From Armatimonadota bacterium (lineage in GTDB: Bacteria > Armatimonadota > Zipacnadia > Zipacnadales > JABUFB01), in contig JABUFB010000002.1 in assembly GCA_013314775.1 (NCBI GenBank), positions 248,576-312,575 on the forward strand: DNA of 64,000 nt, in the 5' to 3' direction. A program made the position numbers and the translations under genes. Shown here one piece after another: positions 7,627-17,600 of the stretch. Numbering within the stretch: position 1 is the stretch's first letter; every line of letters starts with the position of its first letter. The notes beneath the pieces were generated by a model that saw only the letters and a program-made list of their open reading frames with translations, was not told the origin of the DNA and searched no databases.

Positions 7627-10600
7627 ATGACCGACTTCGTTCACCTTCACGTTCATTCGAATTTCTCACTGCTGGACGGCGCCGCGCCGCCGGTTGAACT
7701 GTGCGAACGAGCGGCGCAGATGGGAATGGACGCACTTGCGGTCACGGATCACAACAGCCTGGCGGGAGCGGTGCGTTTTTTCCAGGCGGCGCGGAATGCG
7801 GGCGTGCGGCCGCTGGTGGGTGTGGAGTTCACGGTGGAGCCGGTGAGCCAGTCTCCGCTGCCGCCTTTGCCGCGTTCGGGGCCCGGTGATTCAGCGTATT
7901 TCCCCTCAGCCCGGGCCGATACCACCACGGATTATTCGCGGTACACGCACCTGCTTCTGCTGGCGCTGGACAATGAGGGTTACTCCAACCTGTGCCGTCT
8001 GGTGACCTGCGCGCGGCTGGGCAAGGCAAGACATTCCGGGCCGTTCTCCGCGGAATTCGCACACCTGGAGCGGCGCAATCCGGTGCTGTCGCGGGAGCAC
8101 CTGGAGGAATATGCAGGGCATCTGGTGTGCCTGTCGGGGTGCGAGAAGGGGGAGGTCCCGAGGCTGGTGGAAGCGGGTGAATGGCGGCAGGCGCAGGAAG
8201 TTGCGGCATACTACCGGAGTTTGTTTGGCGAGGAGAACTTCTTCGTTGAACTGCACAATCACCTGTTGCCGCCGCCACGTTCGGGATTGCGATATGGGTT
8301 GGCCAATTTCGCGGGACGCCTGGATATCCCGGTGGTGGCCACCAATAATGTGCATTACGTGGACCGGCGCATGGCCCGGGCACAGGACATTCTCGTGTGC
8401 ATGAAGGCGATCCAGACGGTGCACGAATACCATCCGGATCGGAAGATCAATGCGGAATATGACCTGAAATCTCCGGAGGAGATGGCGTACCTGTTCGCTG
8501 ATCTGCCGGAGGCGCTGGAAAATACGGCGGAGATTGCGCGGCGCTGCTCGTGGGAACTGGATCTGGAGCATTTCCACTTTCCGAAGTTCGATCTGGAGAG
8601 TTTAGGGCATGTGGATGGAGAGGGGCCGGAGGCTGACGAGTATGAAGACGGCAAGCCGCGCCGCCGGGGGAAGTTCCTGCCTAACGGCAAAGGCAGCCCG
8701 CACTGGCCAGCGCCGAAAAGGGGCGAAGATTCCCGGGAGTATTTGCGGCGGCTGTGTTACCACCGGGCGAAGGAGTTATACGGGCAGATCGATAACCGGG
8801 TGCGCGACCGCATCGAGCACGAGTTGAAGATCATCACCGACCTGGGCTTCTGCGACTATTTTCTGGTGGTGTGGGATATTTGCCGGTTCGCGCGGCGGCG
8901 GGGAATTATAACCACCGGCCGGGGTTCGGCAGGCGATTCTATTGTGAGTTATTTGTTGCATATCACCGCAGTGGATCCGCTAGAGCATGAGCTCTTGTTC
9001 GAACGGTTTCTCAATCCCTGCCGGCGACAGATGCCGGATATTGACGTGGATTTCGATTCGCGGCGGCGGGATGAGGTGACGGCGTATGTGTACCGGCGTT
9101 ACGGCAACGACTACGTAGCGGCGGTGTGCACGGTCAATACTTTTCGGGCGCGGTCGGCAGTGCGCGAAGTGGGCAAGGCGCTGGGGATGAATGACCAAGA
9201 ACTGGGACGCATCGCCGAGGCGCTGCCGCACATCCGGGCCACGGACATCGAGGCGGCTGCGGAGACACTGCCGGAGGTGCGAGACTCGGATATCGACCTG
9301 AGCGACAAGACGCTCCTGTTGGAGCTGTGCCGACAAATCAGCGGGTTCCCCAGACATCTGAGCGTGCACGTGGGAGGACTGCTCATCGGCGCGCAGCCAC
9401 TGACAGACGTGGTTTCGCTGGCGCCGGCGAATAAAGGGATCGTGATCTGCGAATTCGACAAGGATGACGTGGAGGCGCTGGGGCTGGTGAAGATGGACAT
9501 TCTCGGCCTGCGCACTCACACGGCGATCAGCGACTGCCTGGACCTGATCGAGAGACGCACCGGGAACAGGATTGATCTGGACAGGATCCCGCTTGATGAT
9601 GAGGCGACGTTCGAACTGCTGAGGTCCACCCGAACGGTGGGGCTGTTCCAGCTGGAGAGCCCCGGGCAGAGGAACCTTCTGGGGCGCGCGCAGCCGCGAG
9701 AATTCGAAGATGTGATCGCCAACATTTCGCTGTTCCGCCCCGGGCCTGTGCAGTCGGATATGATCAGCCCGTACCTGCGGCGCAAGCACGGGCTGGAGCC
9801 GGTGAAGTATCTGCATCCCGCGCTGGAACCGATTATGAAGCGCACTTACGGGGTGCTGATTTACCAGGAACAAGTGCTGGAGATCGCGGCGGCGATCGCG
9901 GGATTCAGTCTGGGTGAGGCGGACAAGCTGCGGCGGCTGATGACCTCGGACCGGTCTATGGATGAGATGCTGGAACTGGGGGAGAGTTTCATCCGCAGCG
10001 CTGTGGAACGCGGGGTAACGCGGCAGGTGGCAGAGGAAGTGTTCCGCATCGTGTCGGGATTTGCGGCTTACGGATTCTGTAAGGCCCACGCTGCGTGTTT
10101 CGCGAAAATCTCGTACCAGACGGCATGGCTCAAGACGCATTACCCGGCGGAATTTCTGGCGGGGATTCTTTCGGCCCAACCGATGGGATTCTATGCGCCG
10201 CGCACTGTGGCCGCCGAAGCGACGCGGTTGGGGTGCAAGATTCTGCCGCCTTGCGTAAACCGCAGCGAAGATATTTTCACCGTGGAGGACGGCAATATCC
10301 GTGTGGGGCTGCGATTGTTGCGAGGGATGAGCGCGGCGGCGATGCAGTCGATTCTTGAGGCGCGGCGCCGGGATGGGCCTTTCAAGTCGTTGCGGGATTT
10401 CTGCGAGCGAACCCGAGTGCCGCGGCCTGTACTGGAGAACCTGATTCTGGTGCGCGCCTTCGAGTTCACCGGATATTCGGAGCAGGAATTACTCTGGCTG
10501 CTGGCGAGCCTCCCGGCGCACATCGCGCCGCCGAAACGGCAGGGGAAACAGGCCCAGGCTGAGGTGATGGACGGCGCGATTACGGATGATGCGCAGGATG

Positions 10601-11199
10601 AATCGGAAGAAGATGGGGTGGCGGTCCCGCTGCAGCTCGAGTTCGAGACTCCGGAAACAATACTCGCGTCGCTGCCTGAGTTGGACAAGATCAGTGAAGT
10701 GGGACGGGTGGCGCTGGACCTGAACATCGCCTGGGTGAGTACCACGCGCAATCCCTTCAGTTTCTGGCGGGAGCGTATGGATGCTCTCGGCGTGACCCCG
10801 AGTGTGAAGCTCTACGAGTATAAGCACGGAGATCGTGTGCGAGTAGCGGGGATCGTGATCGCCCGAGCGAGACCGCCCACACGCAGTGGCAAGACCGCGA
10901 TTTTTATCAGCCTGGAGGATGAGTTTGGACTGGTGGATGTGGCGGTGTTCGAAGACTGCTACCAGCGCTGCGGCGCGGCGTTGTATTCGAGCCCCGTGCT
11001 GTGCGTGGAGGGGACACTGACGCGGCTGGGCCTGCTGGACATTTCGGTGACGGCGCGGAATGTGATCGGACTGGGAAGCTGGCGGGATTTCGAGCGGCCG
11101 AACCGCCCGCGTAGCGAGCAATTCTTCCGGCTGGAAAACAAGCTGATGGACCGGTGGGAACCGTCGCCCAACCCGCGAGTAGGAGACAGAAGAGGGTAG
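7627..11199 (+). CDS. dnaE2: DNA polymerase III alpha subunit, error-prone DnaE2 type
   Basis: 1,190 residues, a C-family DNA polymerase. An N-terminal PHP domain starts at residue 6 (HLHVHSNFSLLDGA). The palm carries the catalytic aspartates in PDIDVDF (D471, D473) and KMDILGLR (D624). Helix-hairpin-helix and OB-fold domains follow; the OB fold (~1055-1150) reads 'VRVAGIVIARARPPTRSGK' and 'FISLEDEFGLVDVAVF', closer to DnaE2 than to replicative DnaE1. A charged insertion at ~335-365 between PHP and palm is unusual. DnaE2 enzymes carry out translesion synthesis, normally as part of the SOS response. The DUF6504 neighbour and LexA-like boxes support this, but a DnaE1-type assignment cannot be fully excluded. 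Confidence 0.8.
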   Translation: MTDFVHLHVHSNFSLLDGAAPPVELCERAAQMGMDALAVTDHNSLAGAVRFFQAARNAGVRPLVGVEFTVEPVSQSPLPPLPRSGPGDSAYFPSARADTTTDYSRYTHLLLLALDNEGYSNLCRLVTCARLGKARHSGPFSAEFAHLERRNPVLSREHLEEYAGHLVCLSGCEKGEVPRLVEAGEWRQAQEVAAYYRSLFGEENFFVELHNHLLPPPRSGLRYGLANFAGRLDIPVVATNNVHYVDRRMARAQDILVCMKAIQTVHEYHPDRKINAEYDLKSPEEMAYLFADLPEALENTAEIARRCSWELDLEHFHFPKFDLESLGHVDGEGPEADEYEDGKPRRRGKFLPNGKGSPHWPAPKRGEDSREYLRRLCYHRAKELYGQIDNRVRDRIEHELKIITDLGFCDYFLVVWDICRFARRRGIITTGRGSAGDSIVSYLLHITAVDPLEHELLFERFLNPCRRQMPDIDVDFDSRRRDEVTAYVYRRYGNDYVAAVCTVNTFRARSAVREVGKALGMNDQELGRIAEALPHIRATDIEAAAETLPEVRDSDIDLSDKTLLLELCRQISGFPRHLSVHVGGLLIGAQPLTDVVSLAPANKGIVICEFDKDDVEALGLVKMDILGLRTHTAISDCLDLIERRTGNRIDLDRIPLDDEATFELLRSTRTVGLFQLESPGQRNLLGRAQPREFEDVIANISLFRPGPVQSDMISPYLRRKHGLEPVKYLHPALEPIMKRTYGVLIYQEQVLEIAAAIAGFSLGEADKLRRLMTSDRSMDEMLELGESFIRSAVERGVTRQVAEEVFRIVSGFAAYGFCKAHAACFAKISYQTAWLKTHYPAEFLAGILSAQPMGFYAPRTVAAEATRLGCKILPPCVNRSEDIFTVEDGNIRVGLRLLRGMSAAAMQSILEARRRDGPFKSLRDFCERTRVPRPVLENLILVRAFEFTGYSEQELLWLLASLPAHIAPPKRQGKQAQAEVMDGAITDDAQDESEEDGVAVPLQLEFETPETILASLPELDKISEVGRVALDLNIAWVSTTRNPFSFWRERMDALGVTPSVKLYEYKHGDRVRVAGIVIARARPPTRSGKTAIFISLEDEFGLVDVAVFEDCYQRCGAALYSSPVLCVEGTLTRLGLLDISVTARNVIGLGSWRDFERPNRPRSEQFFRLENKLMDRWEPSPNPRVGDRRG

Positions 11200-11317
11200 T
11201 CCCCCCTTGGTGCTGCCTCAGGATGCCCGAGCGATTGGAAGGCGCGGGAGTGTGCGGCGGCGAATGACACCCGCGATAAGATGCCGCTGAGCACGCCGAT
11301 TTCGGAGGGTGTTTGAC

Positions 11318-12184
11318 ATGAAACTTGGATTCATCGGGATGGGAATCATGGGAGCCCCGATGGCCCGCAACCTGCTCAAGGCCGGATTCGATGTAACCGT
11401 CTGGAACCGCACTGCTGTCAGATGTGAGCCCCTGAGGGATGCAGGGGCCACAGTTGCGGCGGACCTGGGAGAGCTTGCGCGGACCGTGGATATCATTTTC
11501 ATTTGCGTGAGTGATACGCCCGATGTTGGCGCGGTGCTGTTTGGCCCTGATGGCCTGGCAAACGACCTGCGCTGCGGGCAGATCGTGGTGGATATGAGCA
11601 CGATCTCGCCTGCCGCCACTGTGGATTTCGCCACACGGCTGGCTGACAGTGAGGTGGCGATGCTGGACGCCCCAGTGTCCGGCGGCGAGAAAGGCGCGGT
11701 CGACGGCACGCTGACCATCATGTGCGGCGGCGATGAGGCGGTGTTTGAGACAGTGAAGCCGTACTTCCAAGCGATGGGCAGAAACATCGTTCACTGCGGG
11801 CCCACTGGAAACGGTCAACGGGTCAAGGCGGTGAACCAGGTGATCTGCGCCCTGAATATCCTCGCGGTGAGCGAAGGCTTGCTTCTGGCGAAACGGGCTG
11901 GTCTCGATCTCCAGACCGCATTTGATGTGGTATCCAGTGGCGCGGCGGCAAGCTGGATGCTCACCAATCTCGGGCCGAAGATAATCGCGGGGGACTGGGC
12001 ACCCGGGTTCACGATCCGGTTGCAGGCCAAGGACCTGCGGATTGCGCTGGAGACCATGCGAGAGCTTGGCATGGCGCCGGAAGGGACGGCGCTGACGGAG
12101 AAACTGTTCTCGGATGCTGTCGACGAGTACGGAGACAATGGGACCCAGGGATTGGTCCGATTGCTGGGGTGGGATGATGAATAG
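11318..12184 (+). CDS. NAD(P)-dependent beta-hydroxyacid dehydrogenase (GarR/MmsB family)
   Basis: 288 residues from the ATG at 11318, with GGAGGG at 11304-11309. The N-terminal Rossmann fold has 'GFIGMGIMGAPMA' as the dinucleotide motif. 'LDAPVSGGEKGAVDGTL' is the substrate-binding signature of 3-hydroxyisobutyrate and tartronate-semialdehyde reductases. The catalytic lysine is in 'RVKAVNQV', and the all-helical C-terminal domain has the expected length. It would reversibly oxidise a beta-hydroxyacid in the cytoplasm; the exact acid cannot be read from the sequence. It is probably a single-gene unit ended by the hairpin that begins on its stop codon. Confidence 0.88.
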   Translation: MKLGFIGMGIMGAPMARNLLKAGFDVTVWNRTAVRCEPLRDAGATVAADLGELARTVDIIFICVSDTPDVGAVLFGPDGLANDLRCGQIVVDMSTISPAATVDFATRLADSEVAMLDAPVSGGEKGAVDGTLTIMCGGDEAVFETVKPYFQAMGRNIVHCGPTGNGQRVKAVNQVICALNILAVSEGLLLAKRAGLDLQTAFDVVSSGAAASWMLTNLGPKIIAGDWAPGFTIRLQAKDLRIALETMRELGMAPEGTALTEKLFSDAVDEYGDNGTQGLVRLLGWDDE

Positions 12185-12205
12185 GGGAGAGGCCTGCCTC
12201 TCCCC
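12184..12205 (+). terminator. Hairpin overlapping the dehydrogenase stop codon
   Basis: GGGGAGAGGC (12184-12193) pairs perfectly with GCCTCTCCCC (12196-12205). It starts at the last base of the TAG stop. It is a strong stem with only a C-rich tail, and probably a terminator or transcript-end stabiliser. Confidence 0.55.
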
Positions 12206-12436
12206 CCTACCCACTTGTCCCTCGCCGCGACCGCAGGCAGGCGCTTCGCTCCCGACGAGGGGGAAGGGCGAAGGCGGTAGGCGCGGACCACCACTCACGC
12301 TGGCGGCAAGAGGCTGACGCCCCTGCGGGGCTTAGAGGCGACAGGCGACGGCCGGGCCGGATAGGTCCGGCGCTCCGTTCCGGAGCCCTTTGCTGATGTG
12401 GCCGCTGCGGAATGCAAAGGGGGACGGTAAGGGCAA
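12206..12436. repeat. Hairpin-rich convergent intergenic region
   Basis: About 230 nt between two convergent genes, without coding signal. A long imperfect palindrome runs from CCTAC (12206) to GTAGG (12281), with inner arms TCCCTCG (12218-12224) and CGAGGGGGA (12256-12264). Smaller perfect hairpins follow: GCCCC-TGC-GGGGC (12319-12331), GCTCCG-TTC-CGGAGC (12372-12386) and CCCTTTGC/GCAAAGGG (12386-12393/12414-12421). The last could terminate the leftward DUF4091 transcript. The set looks like a cluster of REP-type elements. Confidence 0.5.
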
Positions 12437-14677
12437 TCAGCGGGACAGTCTCTCGATCTCCTCTGCCACTGCATTGCGGGCGGCGTCGAGTTTCGCGGCG
12501 TCTGTCTCATACGATGCCACATCGAGCACGAGCTGCGAACTGAAAGCGCGTATTCTCTCGAGGGCCAGGGAATGCGGGTTGTCGGCACCCTGGTTCCGGG
12601 CCTGTTTCTCATACAGACCGCGCAGAATGTGCAGGTATTCGAAGTCGTCAATGCCCTTCTGCAGGAGCTTCAGACGCAGGCAGGGGATAGGCTTGCCCGG
12701 CACCGGTGGGTCCTCGCGCAGTGAGGGGTTGGGGTACAGGAGGATCGCCTGGCCGGCTTCGTAATGGTACAGGCTGGTGCCGCCGCGTCCCGTCTTGTAC
12801 GGTTCGGGAGTGATGGTCTCCCACGGGTCGATGCCGTGGTAGAAAGTGGTCTGCCACAGTTGTGCTCCGACGGCATCGAAGTGTGCGGCGCCCCAGAACC
12901 AGACACGGTGCAGGAGCGGAGGCCCTTCCAATGACGCCGGAATGTTGTACACCCAGATCTCTTCGCCCTGTTTCCTGCGTTCCTCCACGGACTTGACCTC
13001 GAAGTACGGGCGGCCGAAGGGCACGGACCAGGCCTTCACGGTGCCCCAGAACTCCTGGAATGCCGGGCTTGTGGTCTCCCAGATCTTGAGGCCCGGGTCA
13101 CCCTCGAGCGCCACCTTGTGCAGTGCAACCACTTTGTCGAAGTAGTCGTGTTCCGGTTCGTCCCAAAGGTAAAGATAGGCCATGTCCAGCCAGCCCTTTT
13201 CACGCAGGTGTGCACCGACTTGTCGCATGTAGTCGGCGAAGAGCCGGTTGAAGTCCCCCTCCAGCGGGTCCATCCCAAGCCACTTGCGGTGCTTCTCCCA
13301 CCCTTCGCTTGTGCCGCCGCCAAACATTGGGCCGAGGAAGAATGCATTGAAACCCAGCTCGTCGATTGCCCACTGGATGCGGGCGTCGAAGGCTTCGAAG
13401 TCACAGACGACCTTGCCCTCTTCCAGCTTCGCAGGGACCTCGACCGTCGAGCCCCAGCCGCGAACGCCGTGGGCGTGGAGAACCTCGCAGATGTCACGCT
13501 CGATTTCGGTGATGGGGCGCTTGTCCCACGGCCGGAAGGATGACGCGCTGAAGGTGATGAGGGTCCGGAATGACGGATCTGAGGGGAGCGCGAAGTCGTA
13601 GACCCTGAGGCGTAGAGGCACTCGGGCGATCTGGGTGTCGGCAGATTGGATGCTGACGTCGCCGGCGTACTCGCCCGCCGGGGCATCGTCAGGGACACGC
13701 ACACCGATGCAGAAGGCGGTGTTTGTGTCAGCCGGGGCCGTGACGGGCGCGGGATCGAGGAGTGGGTCGGGAGTGGGCCCCAGACGGGTCTGCGGCTGCC
13801 GGGCGGACTTGATATTGGCCATGCCTATGGGCCACCAGTCGATGCGGGCAGCGGGGATGGTCGAGGGCCCTGAAAGATCGCCTGGGACCACCGTGACCGA
13901 CTGCAGCTCCTTCGTGGGGAGGATGCTCGCCTGGAAGTAGACCTGCTCGTTTCGGGCGGCGGAGAGGCTGATGGCCTGCGCGGGTTTCGCCCACGACGGG
14001 AGGCCGTCTTTCGGGTAAATGCGCGCCGCGAGGTTGTCCGCCCAGAGGGTCAGTTCGGGGGTGCGAGACAGGACGACGGACATCTCGCAGACCCCGAGGC
14101 GCCTGCGCTGGATGGCCTCGTATCGTTCCTGCAGGTCCGTGGGGAATTTGCCCTCGTAAACGGCGATGTCGTCGAACCAGGCGTGGCATGGACCATTGTC
14201 GGTGTCTTGGGTAGTTGCCACGGGCGCAAGCGTAGTTTCGTCCTCAGTGGTAGTGTACTGGGCAAGGTGGAGAGTCCAGTCCTGGGTGCCGTACTGGTTG
14301 GGGTCGGCCAGAACGCGCTGCGCCTTGTTGCTCTGGAGCCACAGATAGGCTCGGGCGCGGTCGAGGCCCTCGGTCCTGCACCACCAGGCGACGTAGTAGG
14401 TGGTGGAAGGCTTCACTGGAATCGCCGCAGCCTGACATGTGACGAAAGATTGGGGCCGGATGCCCAGGCGGATGCTGTTGCTCCCGTAGTGGGCAATAGC
14501 AGAGTCCACGATAAGATTCTCGCCGGGCTTGCCGAACTCGCCGCCGGTCCAGTAGAGAGGCAGGCCGGTGGGGGCAAGCTCCTCGAAACCAGGGTTCTTC
14601 AGCAGGTTCTCGGGCTCCTGGGCGATGGCGCAGACGAACGTGAGTGACACGAAAATCAGGCAGGCGAGGGCTTTCAT
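12437..14677 (-). CDS. Secreted DUF4091 glycosidase-like protein with N-terminal carbohydrate-binding module
   Basis: 746 residues with a signal peptide (residues ~1-19, cleavage after CAIA). Residues ~22-180 resemble a CBM4/9-type module ('NLLKNPGFEE', 'HAWFDDIAVYEGKF'). A beta-rich linker domain and a TIM-barrel-like region (~355-590) follow, and the end carries DUF4091 with 'PIPCLRLKLLQKGIDDFEYL'. DUF4091 proteins are related in layout to GH123-type N-acetylgalactosaminidases, so glycan hydrolysis outside the cytoplasm is likely; the substrate is not deducible. Its ATG overlaps the stop of the upstream GH42-like gene (ATGA), which implies translational coupling. Confidence 0.8.
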   Translation of the reverse strand: MKALACLIFVSLTFVCAIAQEPENLLKNPGFEELAPTGLPLYWTGGEFGKPGENLIVDSAIAHYGSNSIRLGIRPQSFVTCQAAAIPVKPSTTYYVAWWCRTEGLDRARAYLWLQSNKAQRVLADPNQYGTQDWTLHLAQYTTTEDETTLAPVATTQDTDNGPCHAWFDDIAVYEGKFPTDLQERYEAIQRRRLGVCEMSVVLSRTPELTLWADNLAARIYPKDGLPSWAKPAQAISLSAARNEQVYFQASILPTKELQSVTVVPGDLSGPSTIPAARIDWWPIGMANIKSARQPQTRLGPTPDPLLDPAPVTAPADTNTAFCIGVRVPDDAPAGEYAGDVSIQSADTQIARVPLRLRVYDFALPSDPSFRTLITFSASSFRPWDKRPITEIERDICEVLHAHGVRGWGSTVEVPAKLEEGKVVCDFEAFDARIQWAIDELGFNAFFLGPMFGGGTSEGWEKHRKWLGMDPLEGDFNRLFADYMRQVGAHLREKGWLDMAYLYLWDEPEHDYFDKVVALHKVALEGDPGLKIWETTSPAFQEFWGTVKAWSVPFGRPYFEVKSVEERRKQGEEIWVYNIPASLEGPPLLHRVWFWGAAHFDAVGAQLWQTTFYHGIDPWETITPEPYKTGRGGTSLYHYEAGQAILLYPNPSLREDPPVPGKPIPCLRLKLLQKGIDDFEYLHILRGLYEKQARNQGADNPHSLALERIRAFSSQLVLDVASYETDAAKLDAARNAVAEEIERLSR

Positions 14678-17600
14678 GGCTGGTCTCCTGATCTGGCTTT
14701 GAGGACGTCGTGTGTAACCGCGACGCGCAGTGTCTTCGTGATGCCGGTCAGGACATCACGAACCTCGATAACCCATTCCCCGGCCGGATCGTTCCGGGCG
14801 AGCGGGAGCTCTAGAGAGGCTTTGCCGTCGGGAGCAGCGACGTTGCGCGAGTACCATTCCACCGGCGCGCCGGCGCCGGGCGGGGTGACAGAGATGCGGA
14901 AGACGTGGTTAGCTGCTTCAGGGGCACCGACGATGGAGGCGCGGACGACGAACCGGCCCGAGGCAACTTCCGCCTGCACGTCCAGGCCAGACGGCTGGTA
15001 TGACAGTACGGCCAGGAAGACGGCATCGCCCGCGGCAATGTCGAGAGTGATCCGCTCCAGGTGTCCAAGGTATGCGGCGGTCCGGCAGTCGTAGACGTAG
15101 CCGGGCTCGGGCAGGTGGACGGTGACAGGGCCCTCGCCGGCCGCCCCTTTCTCCGGTAACCGGACGAGCCCGATGAGTTGATTGCGCCCCAGTGCGAATC
15201 GGTAAAGCTCGGTCTGCCGGGGAAGCTCCCCGGTGGACGTCTGCCAGGTAACGGCAGGAGCACAGTTCAGGCCTGCGATGCACCGAGTCAGGCGCGTGGT
15301 TGCATCGCTGTCGCCGGCCTGCAGGAGGACGGCGCGCGCACCGTCGAACAGATCGGCGATGGGAGACACGGCCCGGGGCTTGCCGTGCTCGTCGAAGGTG
15401 GCGGGCATCACGTCTGCGATCAGTTTCCCGCCGGAGTTGACGAAGGCCCGGAGTGCGTCGCATGCAGCATCGGGCAGTGCGACGCAGGAAGGCAGGGCGA
15501 CGAGCTGAACGCCTGCGAGTCGGGCCGCATCGAGCTGTTCGGGGAGAGCGTATTCATATGCGAAGCCGTGGCGCTTGAGGGCGGCGGCCATGGCGTCGTC
15601 GGAAGCGCGGTACGCGTTGTAGCCGTCATCGGTGGGACGCCCAAGCTTGAGCGCAGGCACCGCGTACGAGACGTGCATGGATGGCTGCGAGTGAATGATG
15701 ACGGCCTCGGGTTCAGGACGTTTCGCAATGCGAAGAGCTTTGCCCAGACCGGTCTGCAGATGTTGGGCAGCGGCGCTCACAGCCTGGCTCCGGCCCGTGG
15801 GTCGCCAAAGCGGATCCAGCATGTACCAGGGCGTGAAACCTTCCTTGCCACTGTAAGCCCACGGTTCCACCGGGTCCCACCAGATGGGGATGAGTCCGCC
15901 GTTGAGGGCGAACCACCATACGAAATGACCACATTCGGCGGCGTTGGAGTGATAGCCGAACCATGAGACCATGGGCGCATCGGTCCAGGAGCGATTGCGG
16001 TCCGCGACGTGACGGTGGAAGTAGCGCAGCAGGAGCTCCTCGTGGGGTGTCCAAAGGGCGAAGTCGGTGCCGGAAAGGGAGTTGTAGCGGTACGGATTGG
16101 TGAAACTCATGCGGGCGTCGGGAATCCGGGCGCGCACGGCATCGTGGGTGTGAGCGTAGGCGTTGGCCCAGGTGCGCTCCTGGTAGAGACGGAAATCCAC
16201 CCAGCGCGCGGGGTTATCGGCGCCTTGCATGCCAGCCAGCAGTGGGACCTGAATGTCTTCGAAAGACGCATAGTCGGTGCCCCACTCGGCGTTGGCGGCA
16301 GCGATGGTGCCGAACTGCTCGCGGGCCCAGGCGGCGAACCCGGTGCGACAGAAATCGCAGGTGCAGAGCTCGACAGACCCGTCCTGGTGCAGATGGGTCT
16401 CGTCGTCCATGTTGTAGCCGTAGAAGCCCCAGGAACGGCGTGCGGCAATCCGCTCGGAGACGCGCCTTGCCATGGCCTCGACTTCCGCCGGGTCGCTGAA
16501 ACACGGCGCGCGCCGGTTGCCGGTTCCCCTGTTACGCATTCCCGCGCCGCTGACCCCACCAAACGCGCTCATGCCGCGGCGAATCATGTACTCGTTCACG
16601 GTGCACGAGCGGATACCGTTGGCACGCAGGAAGGCGACCATGGCGTCCTCAAGGTGCGACGGACAGCGCACCGGCATGGCCGCGTATCCAGCGGCGAGGG
16701 CGAAATCGTCCAAGTGAGTTTCGGCGACGGCGGGCAGGAAAAGGTCACGGTCGAGGCGTCCCACGATAGTGCTGGGGTCGCGGGGCAATGTTGCTTCAAC
16801 GCTGATGCGGTGGTAGACCGAGAGAGGTTCGGCGATCTGCAGGCTGAACTCACAGGAGGTGGGTTCCTCGATTGTTCTCTCATCCGCGGCAACGATCCGG
16901 CCCCAGGCATCGGTGATGCGCGCTGTGATGCAGACGGTGCCGGGGCCGGTGAACTCGCAATCCACTGAGACGGGGAATTCCTCGCCCGGCGCTGCTTCGG
17001 TTGGCGCAACCAGGTTGGACAGACGCGCCAGGGGTTCGTGTGTCGGGACGAGGCAAGCGGCCACGTCCAGAGCATTCCCATCGCCATCGCGTATCATCAC
17101 AAGGGCGATCACCGGGCCGGGAGCATTGCGCACGGAATCCGGCAGCGGGACAGCCACTGCAGTCTCGTCTGGGCCGATGGAGCGGGTGTCGGAAGCGACA
17201 GTCTGGAAGGGACTGCTCCAGATGACGCTTAGCTGCGCGGCCATCCGGCCCTGCATTCGAAGGCGCAGATGGTCGTCGCAGGCGACGCTCTCGATCCGAC
17301 AGGGGGGCTCGCGCTTCGCAGCCCAGAGGACGGCCTTGCACAGCGCGGCCCAGCGGTACTCCCAGTAAAGGCAAAGGCCGGGTGTGAAAGGCGTCAGCCC
17401 GGTCACGCTCTCGGGCCAGCAGATTCGAGCGATCCGGCCAGCACCATGCTCCTTCGACGAGAGCCAGGAAGGTGCGGGCTTCGTGGGCGAGCTTGCGGAG
17501 AGGGCCTGGGGCGTCACCGCGCCCAGGATGTGGGCGGCGTCGGACAGATCGGGCTTGCCGGGAGCGGGGAGGATGTCGAGGAGGGTCTTGAGGACCTCCG

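Noticed and set aside
8980-10179. 399-codon open frame on the - strand
   Set aside because: Antisense to the conserved DnaE2 palm; its composition reflects the GC-rich third positions of the real gene and it resembles no family.
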